This document shows positions 14,899-23,716 of a stretch of 64,000 bases of DNA, one piece after another. The stretch is from Myxococcus sp046520405 (lineage in GTDB: Bacteria; Myxococcota; Myxococcia; Myxococcales; Myxococcaceae). The translations under genes were made by a program, and so were the position numbers. The notes beneath the pieces were generated by a model. That model saw nothing but the letters and a program-made list of their open reading frames with translations, made no database searches and was not told where the DNA came from. The number at the start of each line of letters is the position of its first letter. Positions within the stretch are counted from its first letter, which is position 1. The stretch lies in the NCBI GenBank assembly GCA_046520405.1, contig JBKGHI010000016.1, forward strand, positions 1 through 64,000, in the 5' to 3' direction.

Positions 14899-16647
14899 AT
14901 GGCACAGCTGCAAGCGGATGAGATGCTCTACATTCCCAATCGAAGGCGGCTCACGCACGACCGGCTCGACGCGGGCAATGGCCAGCTGGTCCTGCACCTC
15001 TTCTATGGCGAGGTGGAGCTCATCTTCGACGAGCCGGACATCGCGCCCTTGGGCGAGAAGCTGCTCCAGGTCGAGCAATTTCAAGCCTCCGACGCCATGG
15101 CGTGGTCGGACGGCGCGCCCCATTCCTGGGACAAGACCCGGGACCTGCTCGAAACATTGATTGAACAGCGGGTGTTGAGGCGGGTCTCGGACGCGCCCAC
15201 GGGCCGCACCGCGGTGTCCTTCCCTGAGCGGTTGGGGGAGGTGCCAGCGGGGCGTGAGCCGCTCACGTTCAGCGCCCGCGACAACCGTTGCCCCATGCTG
15301 ACCGAACAGGCGTTCGGACGGGCTTTCGAGATCTCGAACCTCGAGGTGGTCGTGCCGGTCTACCGCGTGGCGCATCCGGCGCTCGACGGTGACGGCCGGC
15401 AAGTGGGCGAGAACAACGTCGCACCGCGCACCTTGTTCCTGGACCTCCCCACCGTGCGCAAGCAGTGCCACTACGCGGGGAGCCGGTACCAGAGCGAACT
15501 GCCGATGAACGTGACCGCGATGAAGGCCATGGCGCGTCAGTGGCCGGACCTGCTGTCGCTGACCGAGCAGTTCCGCAAGGCCTTCCTCGCGCGCATGCCG
15601 CCCCGGACCCCGGGCGTGCTCACCGCGGGCGAGCTTCACATGATGGTCGTCTGCACGCTCGCGTCGGTGGGGTACGTGCTGGTGCGGGGCAACCAGCCGG
15701 TGCTGAACGGAGAGCTCGACAGCGGGCTCGCGGCCATGTTCCGGCTGATCGACGGAGTTCGCCTGGTCACCAACGACCTGGTGCGCGAGGCCCCCGAGCA
15801 GCCCGTCACCGCGCAAACGATTGTGGACTATGCCGAGCGTCACGCGGTCTTCCATGGTCCGCACGGCGTGTGCGCCGGGCCGCCGGCGCTGATCAACGAA
15901 TACATGCAGGTGTTGACCGGCGCGGCCCCGGCACCCATCGAGGCCCAGCCCGACATCGCAGCGCGCCTCGGCGATCTCGACGCCGCGCTCGATTACGGCC
16001 TGCTCGGGCAGCGCGTCGAATCGGTGGTCCGCTTCCTCGGCGCGACCCAGGGGCTGCTCCACGAACGGCTTCGGGCGGCGTTCGCCGGACACCTCCCGCG
16101 CACCGCGCTGCAAGAGTGCGTGGAGGCGCCCATCGATGTCGCGCGCTACCCGTTGCTCCGGGACGATTTCCCACTCGCCGAGACATACCAGCGCGAGATC
16201 AAGCTCAGCCGCTGGTTGTTCGCGCGCATCGGCGAGGCGTTCCCCGGCACGCCACAGGGCACCTCGCTGGACGCGCTGGCGAAGCTGGACCCCGCCGAGC
16301 AGGCCACGAGCCAGCGGCGACTGGCCGAGCTCTTCGCGCATGGGCTACCGGGGGACAAGGTCGTGGCGGAGCCCCTCTGCGGTGAGCTCGCTGGCGTCGC
16401 CGCCAGCGCGTTCGCCATCGAGCGCCGGTGCCTGCGCGTCGTCGAGCGCGAGCAAGCGATGCTGAACCAGCGGCTCCAGCGCCCGGATCACCCGCTGACC
16501 GGCATGGACCTGGCTGTGTTCACGCGGCCGCGCAATGGCCCCCCGTTGGCGGAGACCCTCGCGCGTGGCCTGGGCGTCTCGGTCACCAGCGACTCTGCCT
16601 CGACCGTGCTGGGCTACGGTGAGAGCAGCCTCACGTTGAAGGACTAG
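14899..16647 (+). CDS. Unrecognised 582-residue protein of the export locus
   Basis: No family was recognised. The protein is soluble and largely helical, with no signal peptide or TM segment. The first 100 residues contain strands (QLVLHLFYGEVELIF) followed by helices ending DLLETLIEQRVLRRV, an order reminiscent of the winged-helix RRE domain that binds RiPP leader peptides; this is only a visual impression. Cysteines occur in NRCPML, KQCHYAG, GVCAGPP, LQECVEAP and ERRCLRV. Six bases separate it from the channel gene and eight from the kinase gene, so it belongs to the operon. A role in substrate maturation or recruitment is inference. Confidence 0.7.
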   Translation: MAQLQADEMLYIPNRRRLTHDRLDAGNGQLVLHLFYGEVELIFDEPDIAPLGEKLLQVEQFQASDAMAWSDGAPHSWDKTRDLLETLIEQRVLRRVSDAPTGRTAVSFPERLGEVPAGREPLTFSARDNRCPMLTEQAFGRAFEISNLEVVVPVYRVAHPALDGDGRQVGENNVAPRTLFLDLPTVRKQCHYAGSRYQSELPMNVTAMKAMARQWPDLLSLTEQFRKAFLARMPPRTPGVLTAGELHMMVVCTLASVGYVLVRGNQPVLNGELDSGLAAMFRLIDGVRLVTNDLVREAPEQPVTAQTIVDYAERHAVFHGPHGVCAGPPALINEYMQVLTGAAPAPIEAQPDIAARLGDLDAALDYGLLGQRVESVVRFLGATQGLLHERLRAAFAGHLPRTALQECVEAPIDVARYPLLRDDFPLAETYQREIKLSRWLFARIGEAFPGTPQGTSLDALAKLDPAEQATSQRRLAELFAHGLPGDKVVAEPLCGELAGVAASAFAIERRCLRVVEREQAMLNQRLQRPDHPLTGMDLAVFTRPRNGPPLAETLARGLGVSVTSDSASTVLGYGESSLTLKD

Positions 16648-16655
16648 AGGGTTCA

Positions 16656-17669
16656 ATGCATCCAGAGCTCGTCCGCCGCTTCCACGAACCGATTCGCGAT
16701 GAGGCTGCGCGCCGGTATGGCCTGTCGCCCGAGCAGCTCACCGAGCTCGCGGCCTTCGAGAACTTCGTCTACGAGGCGGAGAACGACGACGGCGAGGGCC
16801 TGATTCTGCGCATCTCGCACAGTACGCGACGAACGATCGACTACACGCTGGGTGAGGTCGAGTTCGTTCGCTATCTGGCCGCCGCGCGCATTCCCATCGC
16901 CTCGCCGGTCCTCTCCGAATCGGGGCAGTTCGTGGAGCGGATCGAAGACCGCGAGCCCGGCGGCTACTTCGTCGCCACCGCGTTCGAGCGCGCGCCGGGC
17001 ATCGTCTTCGACGACGCGCCTCCGCTCAAGGAGCGCTACTGGAAGCCCCCCCTGTTCCGCGACCTGGGCCGGCTGTTCGCGCGGCTCCACAACCGCGCCC
17101 AGACCTACGCGCCTTCGAGCCCCAGGCTCAAGCGCCAGGAATGGCATGAGTACGACGTGGTCGACATCGACCGGTTCGCGCCTCCCGAGGAGAAGCTCGT
17201 TCGCGAGCGCACCGCGGCGATCATCGCGCGATTGAACCAGCTACCGCGGACACCGGAGAGCTACGGGCTGATCCACGCCGATCTCCACATGCACAACTTC
17301 TGCTTCGCCGAAGGGAAGATCACCGCGTTCGACTTCGACAACTGCGAGTACGCGTGGTTCGTCAAGGACATCGCGGTACTCCTCTTCTACATCGCGCGAG
17401 GCGAGGCTCGAGAGGCGCGCGACGAAGCGGTCGCTGCGTTCCTGGGGCCGTTCCTCGAAGGGTATCGGGAGCTCCGACCGATGGAGCGCGAGTGGCTCGC
17501 CGCCGTGCCGGACCTGCTCGCGCTCCAGCGCTCGATGAATTACGCGCTGTTCCACCAGTATCGCGACCCGGCCGTGCTCGACGAGAGCACGCTCGACCGG
17601 TGGGGGCGGTTCCGGCGCGACATCGAAGCGGACACACCCGTCCTGCAGATTGATTTCACGAGCTTCTAG
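16656..17669 (+). CDS. APH/choline-kinase-fold phosphotransferase (RdoA/homoserine kinase II-like)
   Basis: 337 residues with the kinase fold of the aminoglycoside-phosphotransferase family. The N-lobe has ENFVYEAENDDGEGLILRIS. The catalytic loop is GLIHADLHMHNF (about residues 203-214), with the catalytic Asp in HADLH and the conserved Asn. The metal-binding DFDNCEY follows at about 229. The closest look is to RdoA/MazF-antagonist and homoserine-kinase-II proteins. It is the last gene of the export operon. In this setting it may phosphorylate the exported molecule or its precursor, or act as self-protection; the substrate is not shown by the sequence. Confidence 0.8.
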   Translation: MHPELVRRFHEPIRDEAARRYGLSPEQLTELAAFENFVYEAENDDGEGLILRISHSTRRTIDYTLGEVEFVRYLAAARIPIASPVLSESGQFVERIEDREPGGYFVATAFERAPGIVFDDAPPLKERYWKPPLFRDLGRLFARLHNRAQTYAPSSPRLKRQEWHEYDVVDIDRFAPPEEKLVRERTAAIIARLNQLPRTPESYGLIHADLHMHNFCFAEGKITAFDFDNCEYAWFVKDIAVLLFYIARGEAREARDEAVAAFLGPFLEGYRELRPMEREWLAAVPDLLALQRSMNYALFHQYRDPAVLDESTLDRWGRFRRDIEADTPVLQIDFTSF

Positions 17670-18130
17670 CGCATCAGAGGGATGGGGGCCCTGTTTCGGG
17701 AGGGGGCTGGGCGTGAACGGGGCACGGGTCCTGGTGTTGGTCCTCACGGTGGGGCTCACGGGACGCGATGTGCTGGCCGCGCGAGGCCCCAGGTTGCCTG
17801 TACGACCGAGGGCACCCAGGTGTCGAAGTCTGGCGAGACGTGGGCCGAACTGTGCGAGGAGGTCTTCGCGCGGGCGGGGATGAGCCTGGAGGACGTGGCC
17901 AACAAGGTGCGCCTCACGGGGCGCGGAGCCTCGCCTTCCGAGCCGTACCATTCGCGGGTGGTGCCTCGCCCGCGGAGGGCCGGGGTGTCCCTCAGGTGAC
18001 GGTGGAATCGTCCGACAAGGCAACCATTCCCCAGGCTCCGGGACGCAGCGCCTCACGTGTTCATTGCGGACCGCGGCACCAAAGCGATAGTGGTGTGCGA
18101 CTTCCACCCTCTACCTGCAGGGAACCTTCC
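17670..18130. other. Intergenic stretch, possible gene fragment
   Basis: Plus-strand codons around 17823-17925 read GETWAELCEEVFARAGMSLEDVANKVRL, which has the look of real helical protein, but it has no recognisable start or domain and runs into arginine-rich sequence. It may be the relic of a small gene. The last 100 bases presumably hold the cyclophilin promoter; no clear -35/-10 pair was seen. Confidence 0.35.
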
Positions 18131-18631
18131 ATGCCCACGGTCAATTTGACGACGAACTTCGGCGACATCACCATCGAGTTGGACGAGGCCAAGGCGCCCA
18201 AGTCCGTCAGCAACTTCCTCGAGCTCGTCGGGAAGGGCCACTACGACGGCACCGTCTTCCACCGCGTCATCCGCGACTTCATGATTCAGGGTGGTGGGTT
18301 CGAGCCGGGCATGCACCAGCGCAAGGTCCCGACGGGGACCATCCAGAACGAGGCCAACAACGGCCTGAAGAACGCGCAGTACACCGTCGCGATGGCCCGC
18401 ACCAACGACCCGCACTCCGCCTCCGCGCAGTTCTTCATCAACACGGTCGACAACCCGTTCCTGAACCACACCGCGCAGACGGTGCAGGGCTGGGGCTATG
18501 CCGTGTTCGGCAAGGTCGTGAAGGGCCAGGACGTCGTGGACAAGATCAAGGCGGTGCGCACCGGCACCAAAAGCGGTCACAGCGACGTGCCCCTCGAGGA
18601 CGTCGTCATCCAGAGCGCCAAGGTCGTCTGA
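18131..18631 (+). CDS. ppiB: Cyclophilin-type peptidyl-prolyl cis-trans isomerase
   Basis: 166 residues, the usual length of cytoplasmic bacterial cyclophilins, with no signal peptide. The catalytic arginine and hydrophobic pocket are seen in GTVFHRVIRDFMIQGG, followed by AMARTNDPHSASAQFFIN and WGYAVFGKVVKGQDVVD. The enzyme speeds Xaa-Pro isomerisation in protein folding. The ATG at 18131 puts the first strand (VNLTTNFGDITIEL) at the correct distance. Codons upstream in the same frame show no homology. Confidence 0.93.
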   Translation: MPTVNLTTNFGDITIELDEAKAPKSVSNFLELVGKGHYDGTVFHRVIRDFMIQGGGFEPGMHQRKVPTGTIQNEANNGLKNAQYTVAMARTNDPHSASAQFFINTVDNPFLNHTAQTVQGWGYAVFGKVVKGQDVVDKIKAVRTGTKSGHSDVPLEDVVIQSAKVV

Positions 18632-18789
18632 CGCGGAGGCGTCGTCCGCGCCGTGACACGTCCCGGTCCTCCCGGGCCGGGAGTGTGTTGTGCCGGTCCG
18701 CGTCTCCTGCTTCCGTGCGTGACTCGATGCACTTGAATCAGCGAGCGTGGATGTCGGCCATCTGAGTGCTGGGGCTGGGCATGGGCTGT

Positions 18790-19127
18790 AGCTGTGGACC
18801 TGTCCATCGTCGACCGACGGAGGGCGGCCCCACGCGGAAGGTGGCCCGCATCGTCCAGGAGTACCCGCACTCGACCGAGAATCGGCACGGACTGCTCGTC
18901 GACTTGCGCCTGCTGGAAACCACGGGCACCGCCGAGCGCGACGCGGCTATTGGCATGCTGCACGAGGCAGTACCAGGCACGCGACGCGTCACCGTGGGCG
19001 TCGACAAGGGCCACGACACGAAAGACTTCGTGGCCGACTGCCGGCATCTGGTCGTCGCGCAGAACGCCAGCCCCCGGTCGGAGCTGCCTACAACCTCTTG
19101 CGGATGGCGCGGCTGGCGGACGCGTAG
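18790..19127 (+). pseudogene. Transposase remnant (IS5-like DDE family)
   Basis: The segment ENRHGLLVDLRLLETTGTAERDAA followed by RRVTVGVDKGHDTKDFV matches the well-known C-terminal half of IS5-type transposases ('ENRNGLVVDARLT...GTAER...GADKAYDT.DFV'). The usual Asp-Lys-Ala-Tyr-Asp has become DKGHD. After VVAQN the frame shifts and the end AAYNLLRMARLADA is found in another frame. The N-terminal catalytic part and terminal inverted repeats are missing. This is a dead insertion-sequence fragment. Confidence 0.7.
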
Positions 19128-19292
19128 GGTGCGAGGACCGCCCGCCACCGCAGGCGGCCCCTGAGGGCGTCACGAGCGCTAATGTTGGGTACCTCCCAGG
19201 CCTTGTCACGGGAAGTGGACTTGCGGCTGCTGCTGGAGCGGTACTGCGCGAGGCATGGCGCAGTCCGTGGTGTGGTACGTGGCGTGCGCGCA

Positions 19293-19438
19293 GACATCTT
19301 CGAGCCCTTCTTCACGACGAAGCCAGCGGGGGAGGGGACAGGACTGGGACTCTTCATCTGCTACGACATCAGCGTCGCAGGACGGCGAGTCCACCGTGCT
19401 CATCGCTTGCCTGCCTCGACGTGCTTAGGCACGGGCGG
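19293..19438 (+). pseudogene. Histidine-kinase C-terminal remnant
   Basis: DIFEPFFTTKPAGEGTGLGL is an unmistakable F/G2-box of a sensor kinase HATPase_c domain. It is followed after a frame change by GESTVLIACLPRRA and a stop, which resembles the kinase C-terminus. No dimerisation/His box, N box or sensor part is present upstream. Together with the transposase relic it marks 18.64-19.47 kb as decayed DNA. Confidence 0.65.
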
Positions 19439-19472
19439 AGGCGCAGGGCCCCGCGCCAGTGAGCCGCTGGCG

Positions 19473-20306
19473 CTAGACTTTCAAGCGCTCCTCGGCATAG
19501 CGCTCGAAGGAACGGGGGGCGTGGCCGGTCAGCGCCTGGATGGCATCCGTGGTCGGCGCGGTCCACTGTTCCCGCACGGCGGCGAAGAGCTCTGCGAGCA
19601 TCGCGGCATAGGCGGCGTCGAAGCCGGCCGACTGCATGCCCTGCACGAAGGCAGCTTCCGTCATCGGCACGTATTCGAGCGGCTGGCCCCTTGCACGTGA
19701 GATGACGGCCGCCGCCGTGCCGAAGCTGAGCGCCTGGGGGCCGGTGAGCGTGAAGGCCTGTCCATCGAACTTGCGGGTGGTGAGCGCCGCTGCGGCGGCC
19801 TCCGCGATGTCTCTCGCGTCGATGAAGCTCGTCTCACCGTTGCCGGCCGGGAGCATGAGCCGGCCTGCGCGGACGTCGTGGCTCCACATGACGTGGAAGT
19901 TGTCGGAGAACCAGTTGGGCCGGAGGATGACGTAGGGCGTGCCTGAGCGCTCCAGTTGGAGCTCGGCCTGCCGGTACGGGTCCGCCTCGTTCGCCTCCAC
20001 GCCCATGACGGACTGGAACACCACCTTCACGCCGCGTGCTGCCGCTTCGCGGATGACAGGACTGAGATAGCCAAGGACATTCAGATTGTCCGCGGGCATG
20101 AGGACATAGGCCGCGTTGATGCCATCCAGCACGGCGCCGAGCATCTCGGGCTGGCTGAAGTCGAAGCGCACGGCCTGCGCGCCGGGGAGCGCAGTGGCCT
20201 TGCGGGACAGTGCCCGGACCGTGTGCCCCTGCTTCACGAGGATATCGACCAGGAGCGAACCCACGGTACCGGTTGCCCCAAACACTGCGATTCGTTGAGG
20301 TGTCAT
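19473..20306 (-). CDS. NmrA-like NAD(P)-binding oxidoreductase
   Basis: 277 residues with an N-terminal Rossmann motif IAVFGATGTVGSLLVDIL (GxxGxxG, about residues 5-22), ALSRKATAL as the NADP-selecting loop, and a mid-protein YVILRPNWFSDNF segment typical of the NmrA/HSCARG and azoreductase-like QorB group. The classical SDR Tyr-x3-Lys is not obvious. Members sense NADP(H) or reduce quinones. The ATG at 20306 directly precedes the first strand. It is divergent from a LysR gene, 76 bases away, and is probably controlled by it. Confidence 0.85.
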   Translation of the reverse strand: MTPQRIAVFGATGTVGSLLVDILVKQGHTVRALSRKATALPGAQAVRFDFSQPEMLGAVLDGINAAYVLMPADNLNVLGYLSPVIREAAARGVKVVFQSVMGVEANEADPYRQAELQLERSGTPYVILRPNWFSDNFHVMWSHDVRAGRLMLPAGNGETSFIDARDIAEAAAAALTTRKFDGQAFTLTGPQALSFGTAAAVISRARGQPLEYVPMTEAAFVQGMQSAGFDAAYAAMLAELFAAVREQWTAPTTDAIQALTGHAPRSFERYAEERLKV

Positions 20307-20364
20307 TGCCGCCAAGGTACGGAGGTGCGGCGCACCCCGGCAGTGGCTGCCTTCCTGAATCAAC

Positions 20365-20381
20365 TTTAAGCTGCGCTTCAA
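20365..20381. promoter_or_regulatory. Candidate LysR-type box between the divergent pair
   Basis: TTTAAGC-TGC-GCTTCAA is an imperfect 7-bp inverted repeat (6 of 7 match) of the T-N11-A type used by LysR regulators. It sits in the 76-base intergenic region, abutting the lysR start, the normal place for autoregulation and control of the divergent gene. Confidence 0.45.
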
Positions 20382-20382
20382 C

Positions 20383-21285
20383 ATGGACGACTTGAAGCGC
20401 ATGGCGCTCTTCGCGGAGATCGCACGAGCGGGCTCGCTGAGCGCGGCGGCCCGGCACCTTCACATCAGCACCTCAGCCGTGAGCCAACAGCTTCGCATCC
20501 TGGAGGAAGCCTTCGGCGTCATCCTGGTGCGGCGCTCCAACCGCAAGCTGTCGCTCACGGATGCCGGCGCGCGGTTCGCCGCCCATTGCCGGGAAATGGT
20601 CGAGGTGGCTGAGCGTGCCCGTGAGCAACTCTTGCTCGCGAAGGACACGCCTTCGGGAGAGCTGCGCATCTCCCTGCCACTCGGGCTTGCGCGCTATGTG
20701 ACTCCCGCGCTGGTGCCGCTGCTCGCGCGGCACCCATCCTTGAAGCTTCGCCTCGAAGCGGATGATGGGCTGGTTGACCTCATCGACGAGCGCATCGACC
20801 TGGCGCTTCGCGCGGGCCGGCTGGAGGACTCGTCGTGGGTGGCGCAGCCCTTGTGCCATGTGCTGCTGGGCCTCTGTGCCGCCCCCGGCTACCTGAAGAA
20901 GGCGGGAAGGCCTCGGGTTCCCGATGACTTGCGTGCGCATGAGTGGCTCGGCGTCGTTGCCGACGGCCGGTCCATGGCGTTCGACCTCCAGGGGCCTTCG
21001 GGTGTGAGTCGCCCCGTCCAGGTGTCGCCGCGAAGCTCCAGCAACAACCAGGTCACCCTCCACGAAATGTGCGCGGCCGGGCTGGGCATCGCGCGCTGCA
21101 TCCTGCCCGACGTGGAAGACGACCTGCGGCTTGGACGGCTCGAAGTGCTCCTGCCCGAATGGCGCCTGTCACCCCTCCAGCTCTGGGCCGTCACGCCGCG
21201 GCGTTCAGGTCAGCCGGCCAAGGTTCGCCATGCCATCGACGCCATCCGCACGCACCTGCGGCATCAGCCCGGCATCTCCGCCTGA
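20383..21285 (+). CDS. LysR-family transcriptional regulator
   Basis: 300 residues. The N-terminal winged helix-turn-helix runs from about residue 3 to 62 (FAEIARAGSLSAAARHLHIS, then TSAVSQQLRILEEAFGVILV). A periplasmic-binding-like effector domain covers about 90-290, with the 'DLALRAGRLEDSSWVAQ' segment common to the CrgA/AphB-like branch that usually pairs with oxidoreductase genes. The divergent NmrA-like gene and a T-N11-A box between them support local regulation. The effector is unknown. Confidence 0.9.
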   Translation: MDDLKRMALFAEIARAGSLSAAARHLHISTSAVSQQLRILEEAFGVILVRRSNRKLSLTDAGARFAAHCREMVEVAERAREQLLLAKDTPSGELRISLPLGLARYVTPALVPLLARHPSLKLRLEADDGLVDLIDERIDLALRAGRLEDSSWVAQPLCHVLLGLCAAPGYLKKAGRPRVPDDLRAHEWLGVVADGRSMAFDLQGPSGVSRPVQVSPRSSSNNQVTLHEMCAAGLGIARCILPDVEDDLRLGRLEVLLPEWRLSPLQLWAVTPRRSGQPAKVRHAIDAIRTHLRHQPGISA

Positions 21286-21309
21286 TTCCGTGGCAGGGCC
21301 GTCAGTGGC

Positions 21310-23133
21310 CTATCGGAACGGGGGCTCGGGCTGCTTCGCGAACCACTGCTTCGCGTTCAGCAGGTGCAGGTCCGGGCCGCCGGGCTTGAACTCGATGCCT
21401 CCCGTGAGGGCGCCCAGCGAGGTCAGGAGTGCACCCGTCAGCTCGCCCTGGGCGAGGTCCAGATGGCCTTGCAGGGAGAAGCCATCGCCGTCTGCTTTCA
21501 GCTCGCGCACCTGGAGCCCGCCTTCGTCAATCTGCACCCGGCCCGTCACGGTGACGTCCCGGATGTTGAGCAGGGACGACAGGAACCGCGGCAGGTTCTT
21601 CGCAGACGTGAGCAGCGCGGCGACGGGCTGCGTGTCCGTGAGCTTGCTGGAGAAGCGCGCTGACAGCACCGTGGGTGACAGGGACAGCCGGGCCTGAGGC
21701 AGGGTGAAGACGCCGCTCCAGGCGCGGATGGGCACGGGGCCATTGGTGGACACGTTCGTCAGCCGGAGCGTCGTCCCCGTCAAGGTCAGCGACTTCGTGT
21801 CCCATGACAGGTTCCGGGCGTCCACGTCCGCCTCGGCACGCAGCAGGACCTTGACGCTGCCCATCCGTCCGGAGACGAGGTCGGAGTCCACGCTCAGCCG
21901 CAGCGCGTCCCGGGCATTCGCGGACCTGGCCCGCTCGCGGCTCTGCACCGTCATGGAGCCGGAGTCGATTTCAATCGTCCGCGCGAGCCAGGGATTGAGC
22001 ATCCTCAAGTCCAACGGCCGGCTCCTGGCCACGCGGAGGTCCGGCTCCAGCTCCCAATCCGACTGATCCGCGCCGCGACGCGCGAGGACGGTGAGGGTGA
22101 TTTCGGGGACCTCCGCTCCCGTTCCCTCGGGCCCGGACGCTCGCACAGGGGCGAAGGTGAGTCGGACGTTGCCCTGCCGCTCCTCGGGACTCTTCGATTC
22201 CAGCGAGGCTTTGAGTGCCCAGGGCGCGCGCGCCCGGATGGGACCTGCGCGCAGCTTCACCTCCGCCCCTTCGACGTCGAGCCGGCTGCCATCCGCCAGC
22301 ACACCGTCCTGGAGGCGGAGGTCCAGGTCCAGCTTGCCTTCGCCCCCGCTCAGGGCGATCGCGTTGCTCGACCCCAGGTGCTCGTTGAGCCAGTCCAGTG
22401 GGAGCAAGGCCATCTGACTCGTCACCTGCGCGCTGAGCGCTCGTGACAGGTCCCAGCCCTTTTCCTCCGTGAAGGGCACTTCGAGCTCGGCCTTCGCTTC
22501 CAGGTGCTCCAGCCGGGTGACGGGTTTCCGGTCGAACTCCATGGCGCCGGAGACCACGCGAATCGAAGGCGTCTCGACGTGGACGCTCTCCCGGCCCTTG
22601 ATGTCCAGCGAGCCCTGCACGTCCAGGTTCCCCACGAAGCGGACCCGGCCGAAGTCCAGCTCGCGAACCTCGTGGACCGTCACATCCGCCAGTTGGATGA
22701 CCCAGGGGCGGTAGCCCGGGCCCGGTGGCGGCTCTTTTTCGATGCCGTACGACGGCTCAATCCGGAAGCGCGCACCACGCCCATCGATGCGCTGCACATC
22801 GACGCGTTTGCGCAGCAAGGCTGTCAGCGACACGTTGGCTTCCAACGTGTCCATATTCACCTGCCACCACTGGTTTTGATTCTGTTGGGTCAGCGTGAAA
22901 TCGCGAAGGTGGAGCTGCCCGAAGGGCCAGAGCCAGTATGCGCGCTTCCAGGTCAGCTCGGTCCGGCTGGTGGACCGGCGCATGATGGCCTGGACGGCGC
23001 CCATGTTGAGCGCCACGTTGAGGGAGACTTCCAGCACCAGGAGTCCACCCAAGGTCCACGCGGCGGCGCGTGGCCATCGTTTCTTGCGAGCAGGGGCCGT
23101 GTCCTGGACGTCTGGTGGCGGGATGAGCGTCAT
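21310..23133 (-). CDS. AsmA/DUF748-like membrane-anchored beta-rich protein
   Basis: 607 residues. After a short basic N-terminus comes one TM helix (about 24-44, AAAWTLGGLLVLEVSLNVAL), and the rest is a long beta-rich periplasmic region with repeated short strands and alternating hydrophobic residues, as in AsmA/TamB/DUF748 proteins of the repeating beta-groove type. These span the envelope and are implicated in lipid traffic or outer-membrane homeostasis. Length and topology fit; no single signature motif is decisive. The gene converges on lysR, with 24 bases between the stops. Confidence 0.6.
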   Translation of the reverse strand: MTLIPPPDVQDTAPARKKRWPRAAAWTLGGLLVLEVSLNVALNMGAVQAIMRRSTSRTELTWKRAYWLWPFGQLHLRDFTLTQQNQNQWWQVNMDTLEANVSLTALLRKRVDVQRIDGRGARFRIEPSYGIEKEPPPGPGYRPWVIQLADVTVHEVRELDFGRVRFVGNLDVQGSLDIKGRESVHVETPSIRVVSGAMEFDRKPVTRLEHLEAKAELEVPFTEEKGWDLSRALSAQVTSQMALLPLDWLNEHLGSSNAIALSGGEGKLDLDLRLQDGVLADGSRLDVEGAEVKLRAGPIRARAPWALKASLESKSPEERQGNVRLTFAPVRASGPEGTGAEVPEITLTVLARRGADQSDWELEPDLRVARSRPLDLRMLNPWLARTIEIDSGSMTVQSRERARSANARDALRLSVDSDLVSGRMGSVKVLLRAEADVDARNLSWDTKSLTLTGTTLRLTNVSTNGPVPIRAWSGVFTLPQARLSLSPTVLSARFSSKLTDTQPVAALLTSAKNLPRFLSSLLNIRDVTVTGRVQIDEGGLQVRELKADGDGFSLQGHLDLAQGELTGALLTSLGALTGGIEFKPGGPDLHLLNAKQWFAKQPEPPFR

Positions 23134-23357
23134 GTCGCGGGGACCCGATGGGATGTCCAGGGAAGCAGCGCGGGTGCTGTCTCCCGCCTCTCTCCGGATG
23201 CCTCAGCCGCGGCGCGCAGACAAGGTGTCAGCGGGCAAGCGAGTTCGATTCGTGCTCCGAATGTCCGCGGGTGAGCCGATGCCAGTGGTCCAGGTTCTGG
23301 ACTGGGAAGGGAAGCGGATTGGTGGAAGGCTCGGCGCCCCACGAGAGGTGACGCAAC

Positions 23358-23687
23358 GTGCAACTGCTGTACGCCTTCGGGCTCTTCGTCCTCACCGCCG
23401 TGGCGGAAGTGGTGGGCTGCTATCTGCCCTATCTCTGGCTGCGTGAAGGCAAATCGCCGCTGCTCCTCGTCCCCGCTGCTGGAAGCCTCGCCATCTTCGC
23501 GTGGCTGCTGACCCTGCACCCGACGGGCGCGGCCCGCACCTACGCGGCCTACGGAGGGGTGTACATCTCCGTGGCGCTCGTCTGGCTCTGGCTCGTGGAA
23601 GGGGAGCGGCCCACGACGTGGGACCTCGTGGGCGCGCTCGTCGCCATCCTGGGGATGGCCATCATCGTGCTGGGCCCTCGCCGGTAG
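23358..23687 (+). CDS. YnfA/UPF0060 family small membrane protein
   Basis: 109 residues with four TM helices. It carries the family motifs AEVVGCYLPYLWLREGKS (about 16-33), RTYAAYGGVYI and a C-terminal GMAIIVLGPRR. The family is distantly related to small multidrug-resistance transporters; its role is unsettled. Start GTG at 23358 places the first helix at the N-terminus, as in relatives. A hairpin that overlaps its stop separates it from the convergent ligase gene. Confidence 0.88.
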   Translation: MQLLYAFGLFVLTAVAEVVGCYLPYLWLREGKSPLLLVPAAGSLAIFAWLLTLHPTGAARTYAAYGGVYISVALVWLWLVEGERPTTWDLVGALVAILGMAIIVLGPRR

Positions 23688-23695
23688 CGAGGGCC
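23673..23695. terminator. Hairpin between convergent ynfA-like and fatty acyl-AMP ligase genes
   Basis: GGCCCTCGC (23673-23681) and GCGAGGGCC (23687-23695) form a perfect 9-bp stem with loop CGGTA, spanning the ynfA-like stop codon. No T run follows on either strand, so it is a terminator-like or attenuating hairpin rather than a textbook intrinsic terminator. Confidence 0.45.
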
Positions 23696-23716
23696 TGGCT
23701 CTGTGCCGCGGACGGG

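Noticed and set aside
13252..16341. Open frame of about 1000 codons on the minus strand opposite the outer-membrane factor and the unknown protein
   Set aside because: Shadow of high-GC coding sequence; the plus strand has signal peptide, motifs and overlapping starts, the minus strand has none.
23358..23687. Assigning the small membrane protein as a dedicated exporter of the lipopeptide
   Set aside because: It lies on the opposite strand, is separated by a hairpin, and belongs to the YnfA family, which occurs widely outside such clusters.
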